Positions 8,875 through 15,898 of a stretch of 64,000 nucleotides of DNA are shown here, in pieces. The translations under genes and the position numbers were made by a program. The notes under the pieces were generated by a model. That model was not told the origin of the DNA and did not search any database. It saw only the letters and a program-made list of their open reading frames with translations. The stretch spans positions 1,116,001-1,180,000 of the forward strand of contig NZ_CP014518.1 in the NCBI RefSeq assembly GCF_001577305.1, written 5' to 3'. Position 1 is the first letter of the stretch; each line of letters begins with the position of its first letter. This stretch comes from Sinomonas atrocyanea. Lineage in GTDB: Bacteria; Actinomycetota; Actinomycetes; Actinomycetales; Micrococcaceae.

Positions 8875-10008
8875 TCAGCCCCGGAGCTGGGCGACGACGT
8901 AGTCGATCGCCTGCGTGAGCTTCGTGACGTCGTCCGGCTCGATCGCCACGAACGTGGCGATGCGCAGCTGGTTGCGGCCGAGCTTGCGGTACGGCTCCGT
9001 GTCCACGATCCCGTTGGCGCGCAGGACCTTGGCCACCTGGGCGGCGTCCACCGAGTCGTCGAAGTCGATCGTCGCGATGACGTTGGAGCGGTCGGCCGGA
9101 TCTGCGACGAACGGCGTCGCGAAGTCCGAGGCCTCGGCCCAGCCATACACCCGTCCGGCCGAGTCGGCCGTCCGCGCGGCGGCCCACTCAAGGCCGCCCT
9201 GGGCGTTGAGCCACTCGATCTGGGCGTTGAGGCCCACGAGGGTCGTGAGGCTCGGCGTGTTGTACGTCTGGTTGAGCTTCGAGTTGTCGATCGCGGTCTT
9301 GAGGTCCAGGAAGTCCGGGATCCAGCGGCCGGAGGCCTTGATCTCCTCGGCGCGCTCGAGCGCGGCGGGGGAGAACAGCGCGAGCCAGAGGCCGCCGTCG
9401 GACGCGAAGTTCTTCTGCGGGGCGAAGTAGTACACGTCGCTCTGGGAGACGTCGACGGCGAGGCCGCCGGCAGCACTGGTCGCGTCGATGACCACGAGCG
9501 AGCCCGGGTCGGCGCCCTCGACCCGCTGCACGGGGGCAGCCACACCGGTCGAGGTCTCGTTCTGGGGCCACGCGTACACGTCCACGCCGGCCTCGGCGCG
9601 CGGGGCCGGCCGCGTCCCTGGCTCGGAGGTGATGATCGAGGAAGCCTCGAGGAACGGCGCCTTGTCCGTGGCCTTGGCGAACTTGGACCCGAACTCGCCG
9701 AAGGAGAGGTGCTGGGCCTTGGAGCGCACGAGCCCGAAGGATGCGACGTCCCAGAACGCGGTGGAGCCGCCGACGCCGAGGATGACTTCGTAGCCCTCCG
9801 GCGCGGCGAAGAACTCCTTGAGGCCTTCGCGGACGCTCCCCACGAGGTTCTTCACGGGGGCCTGGCGGTGCGAGGTGCCGAGGAGTGTCGAGCCCGCCGC
9901 GGCGATCGCGTCGACCTGCTCCTTGCGGACCTTGGACGGGCCCGCCCCGAAGCGGCCGTCCGCCGGCAGGAGCTCGGCGGGGATCTGAAGCTGGCTGGTA
10001 TCGCTCAC
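8875..10008 (-). CDS. serC: Phosphoserine aminotransferase
   Basis: PLP enzyme converting 3-phosphohydroxypyruvate and glutamate to phosphoserine and 2-oxoglutarate in serine biosynthesis (and acting in pyridoxal phosphate synthesis in some bacteria). 377 aa, the length of the actinobacterial/archaeal-type SerC. Visible: N-terminal RFGAGPSKVR, the SHRQAP motif, and the Schiff-base lysine Lys199 in FAPQKNFASDGG. The GTG at 10008 was chosen because GGAGG precedes it by about 8 nt and the family begins just before this point. It is divergent from ideR and monocistronic, ending at a shared terminator. Confidence 0.95.
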   Translation of the reverse strand: MSDTSQLQIPAELLPADGRFGAGPSKVRKEQVDAIAAAGSTLLGTSHRQAPVKNLVGSVREGLKEFFAAPEGYEVILGVGGSTAFWDVASFGLVRSKAQHLSFGEFGSKFAKATDKAPFLEASSIITSEPGTRPAPRAEAGVDVYAWPQNETSTGVAAPVQRVEGADPGSLVVIDATSAAGGLAVDVSQSDVYYFAPQKNFASDGGLWLALFSPAALERAEEIKASGRWIPDFLDLKTAIDNSKLNQTYNTPSLTTLVGLNAQIEWLNAQGGLEWAAARTADSAGRVYGWAEASDFATPFVADPADRSNVIATIDFDDSVDAAQVAKVLRANGIVDTEPYRKLGRNQLRIATFVAIEPDDVTKLTQAIDYVVAQLRG

Positions 10009-10129
10009 GGGGGCGCCTCCTAGGGGATCCGGGTTGGGGGCGGGGGCTCGAGCCCTCCCGCCCCGGATCAAGTGTGCCGCACCCGTGATGGGGCGTGCGA
10101 ATCCATCGCCGCCTGGTATCCGGCAGCTA

Positions 10130-10141
10130 ATCTGAGCAGAT
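10130..10141. promoter_or_regulatory. 12-bp palindrome in serC-ideR divergent region
   Basis: ATCTGAGCAGAT is a perfect palindrome about 75 nt upstream of ideR, next to an A-rich stretch and a TAGACT sequence that could be a -10 element. It does not match the DtxR/IdeR iron box, so autoregulation by iron is not supported. Binding protein unknown. Confidence 0.35.
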
Positions 10142-10213
10142 CAAAATAAGCTAGACTCGCTGTGGGGCGGTGAAGCGCACCGCCCGTCCCGCCGCCAGGA
10201 GCCCGCCCCGCGC

Positions 10214-10909
10214 ATGTCCGACCTCATCGATACCACCGAGATGTACCTGCGAACCATCCTCGAGCTCGAGGAGGAGGGGATCACTCCCCTGCGTGCGCGC
10301 ATCGCCGAGCGGCTCCGCCACTCGGGCCCCACGGTGTCGCAGACCGTGGCGCGCATGGAGCGCGATGGGCTGGTCGTCGTCTCGGGGGACCGGCACCTGC
10401 AGTTCACCGAGCAGGGCCACAAGCGCGCCGTCGAGGTCATGCGCAAGCACCGCCTCGCCGAGCGGCTCCTCTCCGATGTGATCGGCCTCGACTGGCCGTA
10501 CGTCCACGACGAGGCGTGCCGGTGGGAGCACGTCATGAGCGAGCGCGTGGAGCGGCGCCTCTACGAGCTGCTGGGGCGCCCGAGCGAGTCGCCCTACGGC
10601 AACCCGATCCCCGGCCTGGAGGCCCTCGGCGGCGAGTCGTCCGGCGGGTTCGGGGACGGAGTGGTCACGCTCGTCGAGGCCATGGGGGAGTACTCGGCCG
10701 GATCCCGCGTCGTCGTGTGCCGCCTGGCCGAGCCGATCCAGGTTGACCCCGAGCTCCTCACCCAGCTCGAGGAGGGCGGCATCCGCCCGGGGGCGAAGGT
10801 GTCGCTCGAGCGGGTCGGCGACTACATCTCCGTGCGGGTCGCGAGCGTGGACGGCGCCCTCGAGCTGCCCGCAGAAGTCGCCTCGCACGTCTTCGTCTCC
10901 GTCGGCTGA
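10214..10909 (+). CDS. ideR: Iron-dependent repressor of the DtxR/IdeR family
   Basis: 231-aa metal-activated repressor, the length of IdeR/DtxR. The N-terminal helix-turn-helix contains the highly conserved RIAERL and SGPTVSQTV segments. Metal ligands of both DtxR sites align with standard numbering: Met10, His79, Glu83, His98, Cys102, Glu105, His106. A C-terminal SH3-like FeoA domain begins about residue 150. In relatives, the Fe(II)-bound dimer represses siderophore and iron-uptake genes. No such genes are adjacent, so it most likely acts at distant sites. The ribosome site AGGAG lies about 12 nt upstream of the ATG. Confidence 0.94.
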   Translation: MSDLIDTTEMYLRTILELEEEGITPLRARIAERLRHSGPTVSQTVARMERDGLVVVSGDRHLQFTEQGHKRAVEVMRKHRLAERLLSDVIGLDWPYVHDEACRWEHVMSERVERRLYELLGRPSESPYGNPIPGLEALGGESSGGFGDGVVTLVEAMGEYSAGSRVVVCRLAEPIQVDPELLTQLEEGGIRPGAKVSLERVGDYISVRVASVDGALELPAEVASHVFVSVG

Positions 10910-11041
10910 GGCGTCCCGCGCAGTCCCGTGTGGCCTAGATCGCACAGGTCTTCACACAATCCGACAGAATCTCTACCCGGTGGACTAATTGCTACCGTCC
11001 CGTAGTTTGTGAGCGATATCTCACTAAAGGTCACGGCAATA

Positions 11042-11069
11042 TTACGGTGCTCCGTCATGGGCCTATGCT
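11042..11069 (+). promoter_or_regulatory. Probable promoter of the first riboswitch transcript
   Basis: TTACGG (-35, 11042-11047), 16-bp spacer and TATGCT (-10, 11064-11069). Transcription would start about 30-35 nt before the first riboswitch core, which fits a regulated leader. The preceding stretch from 10910 holds no gene I can support. Confidence 0.5.
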
Positions 11070-11106
11070 GGAGGCGGCGGCGAGACATCGGCGCCGTTCC
11101 GCCCGC

Positions 11107-11308
11107 ACGCCGAGCTCTGCCAGCGGGAAGGGACCACAGCACCCGACGGCAGAGGCGGGGGACCCACCGACGGCGGCCGCGTGCCGCCTTGGGGTGAAGC
11201 CGCAGCACGCTCGGAGTCCTGCCCCGGCCTCGGCCGCGGGGGCCCCGCGCGGCTGGGCCGAGTCCGGACTCTCTGCCTCGAACCCGACAGCTAACCACGC
11301 AGGCGATG
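11107..11308 (+). promoter_or_regulatory. c-di-AMP riboswitch (ydaO/yuaA type), copy 1
   Basis: Leader RNA with the conserved blocks of the ydaO aptamer: CGAGCTCTGCC at the 5' side, GGCAGAGGCGGGGGA about 40 nt later, a TTGGGGTGAAGCC block and CCCGACAGCT near the 3' end. Closing helix P1 can form between CGCC (11108-11111) and GGCG (11302-11305). A variable GC-rich hairpin fills the middle. The class senses cyclic di-AMP, and in actinobacteria it typically precedes cell-wall hydrolase genes, as here: the M23 peptidase TTG start lies about 17 nt after P1. Boundaries are approximate. Confidence 0.9.
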
Positions 11309-11324
11309 ACAGAGAGGGAATCGC

Positions 11325-12116
11325 TTGACCCAGTCAGCCGTGCGCGGCCGACGGCGCGCGGACGTGCCTCCGCGCCCGCGTGCAGCCGTCCCCGTTCCCG
11401 GCGCCGCCCGCCGAGGCCGCCGGGCTGCAGAACGCCGTGGCCCGATGCGCCAGCTGGCCGAGATCGCCAGCGTCGCCGGGGTGGGGCAGAAGGCGGGCGT
11501 CGCGCTCGCGGCCACCGGCCTCGTGCTCACCGTGACCGTCCCGACTGCCACCCAGGGCGCCGCCGCGACGGCCGCCTCCTCGGACCAGCCGCAGGTCACC
11601 GCCGCGGCGGATGCCGTGGTCCCCTTTGCCCGAGCCTCCGTGGGCAGCGCCGCGGACCCGGACGGGCGCCTCAAGCAGATGCTCGGCGCCGAGTCCGCGG
11701 GCGGCATCACGCCGGCCCAGGCGCAGCACGCCCTCGGCGCCCCGCTCGCCACGATGGAGCGGACCTCGCCGTTCGGCTACCGCGTGAGTCCCGTCACCGG
11801 CGCCCCGGACGAGTTCCACCGCGGCCAGGACTTCGCAGCGCAGTGCGGCACCGCCGTAAGGGCGGCGGCGGGCGGCACTGTGACCTTCGCCGGCTGGCAC
11901 CCCTACGGCGGCGGAAACCGCGTGGTGATCGACCACGGCAACGGCCTCGAGACCACCTACAACCACCTCTCCTCCTTCTCGGTCTCCGTGGGGCAGAAGG
12001 TGGAGCGCGGGGCGGCCATCGCACTCAGCGGCACCACCGGCGCCTCCACCGGGTGCCACCTCCACTTCGAGGTCATGGTCAACGGCGAGGTCGTTGACCC
12101 CAACGGCTGGCTCTGA
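11325..12116 (+). CDS. Secreted M23-family metallopeptidase (peptidoglycan hydrolase)
   Basis: 263-aa zinc endopeptidase that would cut peptide cross-bridges in the wall. A long Arg-rich N-terminus (about 45 residues) precedes an export segment (AGVALAATGLVLTVTVPTATQ). The LytM/M23 domain occupies about 145-263: zinc ligands in HRGQDF, the HGNGLETTYNHL stretch and the HLHFEV motif, so the active site looks intact. Start is a TTG preceded by AGAGAGGGA; a shorter start at the internal Met (MRQLAEIAS) would give a more ordinary signal peptide. Controlled by the c-di-AMP riboswitch just upstream. It shares its export-region design with the next two genes. Confidence 0.88.
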   Translation: MTQSAVRGRRRADVPPRPRAAVPVPGAARRGRRAAERRGPMRQLAEIASVAGVGQKAGVALAATGLVLTVTVPTATQGAAATAASSDQPQVTAAADAVVPFARASVGSAADPDGRLKQMLGAESAGGITPAQAQHALGAPLATMERTSPFGYRVSPVTGAPDEFHRGQDFAAQCGTAVRAAAGGTVTFAGWHPYGGGNRVVIDHGNGLETTYNHLSSFSVSVGQKVERGAAIALSGTTGASTGCHLHFEVMVNGEVVDPNGWL

Positions 12117-12235
12117 GGAGACGCCGGCGGGCACTCGCCGTCGTCTTCTTCCCCGCCCCGCAAGGGATCCGAGGGGCTCCCGGGAAACCGCCGTGTCCGT
12201 TTCGTGATGACCTGTTTTCTGGCTGTGATCCGAAT

Positions 12236-12264
12236 GTGACATTTCGGGCGCCCTCAGGTAAGGT
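12236..12264 (+). promoter_or_regulatory. Probable promoter of the second riboswitch transcript
   Basis: GTGACA (12236-12241), 17-bp spacer, TAAGGT (12259-12264). It sits about 45 nt before the second riboswitch core and gives that unit its own transcription start. Confidence 0.5.
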
Positions 12265-12306
12265 CGTTCCTGTTCCAGCTCCTACCAAGTTGGAACATCC
12301 GGGAAG

Positions 12307-12476
12307 AACGCCGAGCTCTGCCACTTCCCGGAGCCGTTCGCACATTCCGTCTGGCAGAGGCGGGGGAACCACTTTCGGCCTTCTGTTGTCTGGGAGGCCT
12401 TGGGGTTAAGCAGCCTGGCTCCGCCAGGCGGCCGGATACTTTCCATCCGAACCCGACAGCTCACCTCGTAGGCATT
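12307..12476 (+). promoter_or_regulatory. c-di-AMP riboswitch (ydaO/yuaA type), copy 2
   Basis: The same ordered blocks as copy 1 recur: CGAGCTCTGCC, GGCAGAGGCGGGGGA, TTGGGGTTAAGC and ACCCGACAGCT, followed by the 3' closing strand near 12471. The internal hairpin differs and is shorter, so the aptamer is about 30 nt smaller than copy 1. It ends about 17 nt before the GTG of the NlpC/P60 gene, the same distance as in copy 1, which suggests a common expression mechanism. Confidence 0.9.
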
Positions 12477-12492
12477 GGGAGAGGCTACAACT

Positions 12493-13239
12493 GTGTCGAC
12501 TCGCACGTTGACTGCGCGCCATCGCGCCCTGCCGGTTCGCACGAGCCCACTTGAGGCTGTTGCGCACGCGGTTTCCGGCAACGCCGGCACCATCGGCCGC
12601 CAGGCGGCGGTCATTGCGGCGGCTTCGGGGCTGATCATCAGCGCCGGACTCCCCGCTCAGGCAGCAGAGACCTCCCGCGAGGCCTCCGCACTCTCCGACG
12701 TGGCCAGCGCCTCCGCGCCGAGCGTCGTCGCGTCCAATGAAGCCCAGGTCTCCTTCGAGCGCCCCGCCGTGACTTCGGTGGCGGCGCCGATCGTCGAGAC
12801 GGCAGCCGGGCAGGCAGCACAGTCCACTGCTCCGGCCGCTTCCCTGGCCCCCGAGGGCAGCCTCAGCGTCCAGTCGTCTGCGCCGCGCCTCGCGGCCGCG
12901 GCCAGCGCTCTCGGCTCGACTCTGGCAGGCATCGCCTACACCGGCATCGGCCACCCCTACGTGTGGGGCGGCACGACCCCCGCCGGCTGGGACTGCTCGG
13001 GCTTCACTCAGTGGGTCTACGCTCAGGCTGGCATCAGCATCCCCCGCGTCCAGGCGTGGTCCATCATGCACCAGACGGCGACGCCCGCCCCTGGTGACCT
13101 GGTGGTCCAGAACGGCGGCGCGCACGTGGGCATCTACGTGGGCAACGGGATGATGATCAGCGCTCTCAACCCTTCCCAGGGCACGCTGCTCCATGCGGTG
13201 AACGCTACCGGCTCGTCCGTCTTCTACACCCTCAACTGA
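12493..13239 (+). CDS. Secreted NlpC/P60 peptidoglycan endopeptidase
   Basis: 248-aa cysteine peptidase of the NlpC/P60 family, expected to cleave D-gamma-glutamyl-diaminopimelate bonds in peptidoglycan. After an export region (RQAAVIAAASGLIISAGLPAQA, signal-peptidase site at AQA) comes an Ala/Ser/Pro-rich linker and the catalytic domain (about 135-248) with Cys in WDCSGFTQWVY and His in GAHVGIYVG. Start GTG at 12493 has GGGAGAGG upstream. It is governed by the second c-di-AMP riboswitch. The linker motif V-S-F-E-R-P-A-V is also found in the next gene, so the two are paralogues by duplication. Confidence 0.92.
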   Translation: MSTRTLTARHRALPVRTSPLEAVAHAVSGNAGTIGRQAAVIAAASGLIISAGLPAQAAETSREASALSDVASASAPSVVASNEAQVSFERPAVTSVAAPIVETAAGQAAQSTAPAASLAPEGSLSVQSSAPRLAAAASALGSTLAGIAYTGIGHPYVWGGTTPAGWDCSGFTQWVYAQAGISIPRVQAWSIMHQTATPAPGDLVVQNGGAHVGIYVGNGMMISALNPSQGTLLHAVNATGSSVFYTLN

Positions 13240-13258
13240 GACCAATCCGCATCTGGGC

Positions 13259-13320
13259 GGCGCGATGGACCGTGACCATGGCGCCCCTCCTTCAGGGCTG
13301 ACCCCCTGCTGCCCTGAAGG
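13259..13320 (+). terminator. Two consecutive hairpins between paralogous hydrolase genes
   Basis: Hairpin 1: 13259-13268 with 13276-13285 (10 bp, one mismatch, 7-nt loop). Hairpin 2: 13289-13298 with 13311-13320 (perfect 10 bp, CCTTCAGGGC, 12-nt loop). The first looks like a terminator for the NlpC/P60 gene. The second ends 29 nt before the next ATG and could instead be a leader structure. No ydaO signature is present here. Confidence 0.55.
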
Positions 13321-13349
13321 ACACGAAAACAGAGAGAGAACCCCCTGAT

Positions 13350-14117
13350 ATGACCACTCGTGCAGGCATTGCCCGTCACCGCGCGGACAACACCTCCTCG
13401 CTGGCCGTCATTGCGAAGGCCGTCACCGAGAACGCAGGCGGCGTCGGCCGCCAGGCCGCGGTCATCGCCGCGGCCGGCGGTCTCGTCCTCACCGGCGGCG
13501 TCGCTGCCAACGCCGAGGCGCCCTCGCAGCGCGAGGCCTCCGCCCCGGCCGCACTCGACGTCGCGAACGCCGTCCAGGCCCCCATCTCCGCCGAGGCCAA
13601 CGCCAACGTGAGCTTCGAGCGCCCGGCCGTCCAGTCCGTCGCTGCCCCGGTCGTCCAGGCCCCCGCTCCCGCGCCGGCCGCCCCCGTCGCCCAGGCAAGC
13701 TCCGAGACGCAGGTCGCCCCGGCCCAGGTCCAGGCCGCCGCCTCCACCACGGTCAGCACCCCGGCTGCGAAGCCCGCCGCCTCCTCGGGCATGGGTGCCG
13801 CGATCGCCGCCGCCGCGTACGCGCAGCTCGGCGTGGCGCAGGACTGCACGATGCTCGTGACCAACTCGCTGGCTGCCGTGGGCATCCACTACCACGGCTG
13901 GCCGGCCGGCTACCTCTCCCTCGGCCGCACCGTGAGCGCCGCCGAGGCGCAGCCGGGCGACCTCGCCTACTACGCCGACGGCGGCATGGGCATGGCCCAC
14001 ATCGCCGTCTACGTCGGCAACGGCATGGCGGTCCACGGCGGCTGGAACGGCGGCACCACCGCGCTGTTCAGCGTCAACGTCGGCTCCGGCCCGGTGTTCA
14101 TCCGCGTCGGCGGCTGA
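13350..14117 (+). CDS. Secreted NlpC/P60-like protein (third paralogue)
   Basis: 255 aa. The N-terminus parallels the preceding protein almost motif for motif: GGVGRQAAVIAAAGGLVL export segment, then a V-S-F-E-R-P-A-V repeat and a long Ala/Pro/Gln linker. The C-terminal domain (about 148-255) keeps an NlpC/P60-like Cys (AQDCTMLVTNSL) and His (MAHIAVYVG), but the usual D-C-S-G-F is replaced by D-C-T-M-L, so substrate specificity or activity may differ. ATG with AGAGAGAG about 10 nt upstream. Unlike its two neighbours it has no c-di-AMP riboswitch; it may be reached by read-through or use another control. Confidence 0.82.
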   Translation: MTTRAGIARHRADNTSSLAVIAKAVTENAGGVGRQAAVIAAAGGLVLTGGVAANAEAPSQREASAPAALDVANAVQAPISAEANANVSFERPAVQSVAAPVVQAPAPAPAAPVAQASSETQVAPAQVQAAASTTVSTPAAKPAASSGMGAAIAAAAYAQLGVAQDCTMLVTNSLAAVGIHYHGWPAGYLSLGRTVSAAEAQPGDLAYYADGGMGMAHIAVYVGNGMAVHGGWNGGTTALFSVNVGSGPVFIRVGG

Positions 14118-14161
14118 ATCAGCTGATCCTCTGAGGGCAGCGAACGGCCCCAGATCGTCCT

Positions 14162-14198
14162 CGACGGCGCCCCTTCCGTGACGGGAGGGGCGCCGTCG
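14162..14198 (+). terminator. Hairpin terminator
   Basis: 16-bp stem with one G-U pair (14162-14177 with 14183-14198) and a 5-nt loop, 45 nt after the third hydrolase. The remainder up to 14416 contains only a weak promoter candidate (GTTGAA at 14315, TACTCT at 14337). Confidence 0.8.
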
Positions 14199-14416
14199 GC
14201 GTCTGAGCCCCACGGGCTCCCCGGGGTCCTCGGAGAGTCCCTGGAGACCGCCCTCGGGAGGTGTCCGGCAGGTGAAGCTTGGCGGGCGCGTCGGTGCCCA
14301 CGGCGCCCCCGTTCGTTGAATGGTGCGGCAGTTCAGTACTCTTGGAGAGTCAGCCCGGCTATGCACAGGGCAGCCGGCCCTGTGCCCCTGACCGGGTACG
14401 GCCGTGAGGAACGCGC

Positions 14417-14917
14417 ATGCGCACACTCGTTCTCAATGCTGGATACGAACCGCTCGCGGTGGTCACCTTCCGCCGCGCGCTCGTCCTGGTGCTCGCCGGA
14501 AAGGCGAGCGTCGTGGCGGAAGACGGCGAGCCAGTCGTCGGACCGCGCGACGTGCTCGGGCGCCCGTCGGTGATCCTGCTCCATCGGTACATCAGGCCAC
14601 GGCGGACCCATGTGACCGCCGTGAGCAGGCGAGGCGTGCTCCGCCGGGACGCCCACGCGTGCGCGTACTGCGGCAAGGCCGCCCACACGGTGGACCACGT
14701 GCTTCCCCGCTCCCGCGGCGGGGGCGAGTCCTGGGAGAACCTCGTGGCCTGCTGCCTGCGGTGCAACAACGTCAAGGGCGACCACACCCCCGCGGAGATG
14801 GGCTGGAAGCTGCGCTTCACGCCGTCCGAGCCCGTCGGCGTCGTGTGGCAGATCAAGGAGCTGGAGAAGCCGGTGGCCCAGTGGGGCCCGTTCCTCGCCC
14901 CGGAGTCGGCAGCCTGA
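14417..14917 (+). CDS. HNH endonuclease family protein
   Basis: 166-aa protein with an HNH/zinc-finger nuclease core in the C-terminal half: CAYCGKAAHTVDHVLPRSRGG carries the first Cys pair (C-x2-C) and the D-H of the active site, and NLVACCLRCNNVKGD carries the N and second Cys pair. The first 70 residues form a conserved N-terminal domain (LVLNAGYEPLAVV) typical of a widespread actinobacterial single-gene family whose role is not established. GAGGAA precedes the ATG. The MobA-like start overlaps its 3' end. Confidence 0.9.
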   Translation: MRTLVLNAGYEPLAVVTFRRALVLVLAGKASVVAEDGEPVVGPRDVLGRPSVILLHRYIRPRRTHVTAVSRRGVLRRDAHACAYCGKAAHTVDHVLPRSRGGGESWENLVACCLRCNNVKGDHTPAEMGWKLRFTPSEPVGVVWQIKELEKPVAQWGPFLAPESAA

Positions 14918-15615
14918 CGCCGCCGCAGCCGGGGCCCGCCTACGACGCGGTCGTCCTCGCGGGCGGCCGCGCTTCCCGACTGGGCGGCTTCCCGAAGCCC
15001 CAGCTGGCCTACCGCGGTGCGACCCTCCTCGAGCACGCCCTCGCCGCCGTCGCAGCGGCCCGCTCCGTCGCCGTCGTGGGACCGGCGCCCGGGGAGCCGG
15101 GCGGACCGCGCCCGGGCTCGGGCGCTTCCGGCGCCGGAGAACCCGGCCGCGTGCTGTTCACACGGGAAGAACCGCTGTACACAGGGCCGGTCGCGGCGCT
15201 CTCCGCGGGCCTCGAAGCCCTCCCTCTCGGGCACGGCGGCCGACCGGGCTGGATCGCGGTGGTCGCAGCGGACCTCCCGCGCCCCGCGGACGCCGTCGCC
15301 GCGCTGCTCGAGGCGGCCTCCGCCGAGCCCGACTGCGACGGGATTCTGGGCGAGGACGCCGACGGGCGCACCCAGCCCCTCCTCTCGCTGCTCCGCCGGG
15401 ACCCGCTGGTGCGCGCCCTCGACGCGCTGTCCCGCGACGGCGGCCTCGCCAACCGTCCGATGAAGCACGTCATTGCTAGGCTGGGCCTGCTGCCCCTGCG
15501 GCTGCCGCCGGGTTCCTCGGCCGACGTCGACACCTGGGACGCCGCGCGGCGCTGGGGCATCGAGGGCCCGGACGTGCCGGGCCGAGCGCCACGGCAGGAG
15601 GATGCCCATGAGTGA
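14881..15615 (+). CDS. mobA: Molybdenum cofactor guanylyltransferase (MobA-like)
   Basis: Nucleotidyltransferase-fold protein of about 235-244 aa. The N-terminal VVLAGGRASRLGGFPKP is the NTP-binding loop of MobA/MoaG enzymes that attach GMP to molybdopterin. AVVAADLPRP supplies the metal-binding Asp, and VDTWDAARRWG is the family's C-terminal signature. A Gly/Pro/Ser-rich insertion (about 60-85) is unusual. The start is uncertain: the GTG at 14881 overlaps the HNH gene by 37 nt, and no ATG/GTG lies closer to the conserved motif. Overlap with the next gene shows translational coupling in a cofactor operon. Confidence 0.8.
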   Translation: MGPVPRPGVGSLTPPQPGPAYDAVVLAGGRASRLGGFPKPQLAYRGATLLEHALAAVAAARSVAVVGPAPGEPGGPRPGSGASGAGEPGRVLFTREEPLYTGPVAALSAGLEALPLGHGGRPGWIAVVAADLPRPADAVAALLEAASAEPDCDGILGEDADGRTQPLLSLLRRDPLVRALDALSRDGGLANRPMKHVIARLGLLPLRLPPGSSADVDTWDAARRWGIEGPDVPGRAPRQEDAHE

Positions 15616-15898
15616 CCCAGAGAAGGACGCGCTGCTGCGCGCGTGGTGCGCGGAGCTCACGCAGGAGCTCGGGCTCGGAGACCTCGACGTCGACATCGAC
15701 GCGGTCCTGGGGCTCGCCGGCGTCGCCGCCCACTCAGTGGTGCGCCCCGCCGCCCCCCTCACGACCTTCCTCGCGGCCTACGCAGCCGGCCTCGCGGCCG
15801 GGAGCGGGCGGGCCGAGCCCGCCGAAGCCATGCGGCGAGCAGTGGCCGAGGCCCTCGAAGCCGTGAAGTCCCGCAGGTCGGCCGGGACCGAGGAATGA
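15608..15898 (+). CDS. DUF6457-type small protein in the molybdenum-cofactor operon
   Basis: 96-aa Ala-rich helical protein. The pattern of an acidic N-terminal helix (LLRAWCAELTQELGL), VAHSVVRPAAPLTTFLAAYAAG and a basic C-terminal helix matches small proteins annotated DUF6457 that accompany MobA and MoeA genes in actinobacteria. The ATG has AGGAGG 5 nt upstream. It overlaps the MobA-like stop by 8 nt and the MoeA start by 4 nt (ATGA), so it is tightly co-translated. A structural or chaperone role in molybdoenzyme maturation is a guess from context only. Confidence 0.75.
   Translation: MSDPEKDALLRAWCAELTQELGLGDLDVDIDAVLGLAGVAAHSVVRPAAPLTTFLAAYAAGLAAGSGRAEPAEAMRRAVAEALEAVKSRRSAGTEE

Noticed and set aside
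10130..10141. Palindrome before ideR considered as an iron box
   Set aside because: It does not match the TTAGGTTAGSCTAACCTAA-type consensus.
12117..12306. Gap before the second riboswitch searched for a small gene
   Set aside because: Only short frames without ribosome sites; a promoter is the best-supported content.
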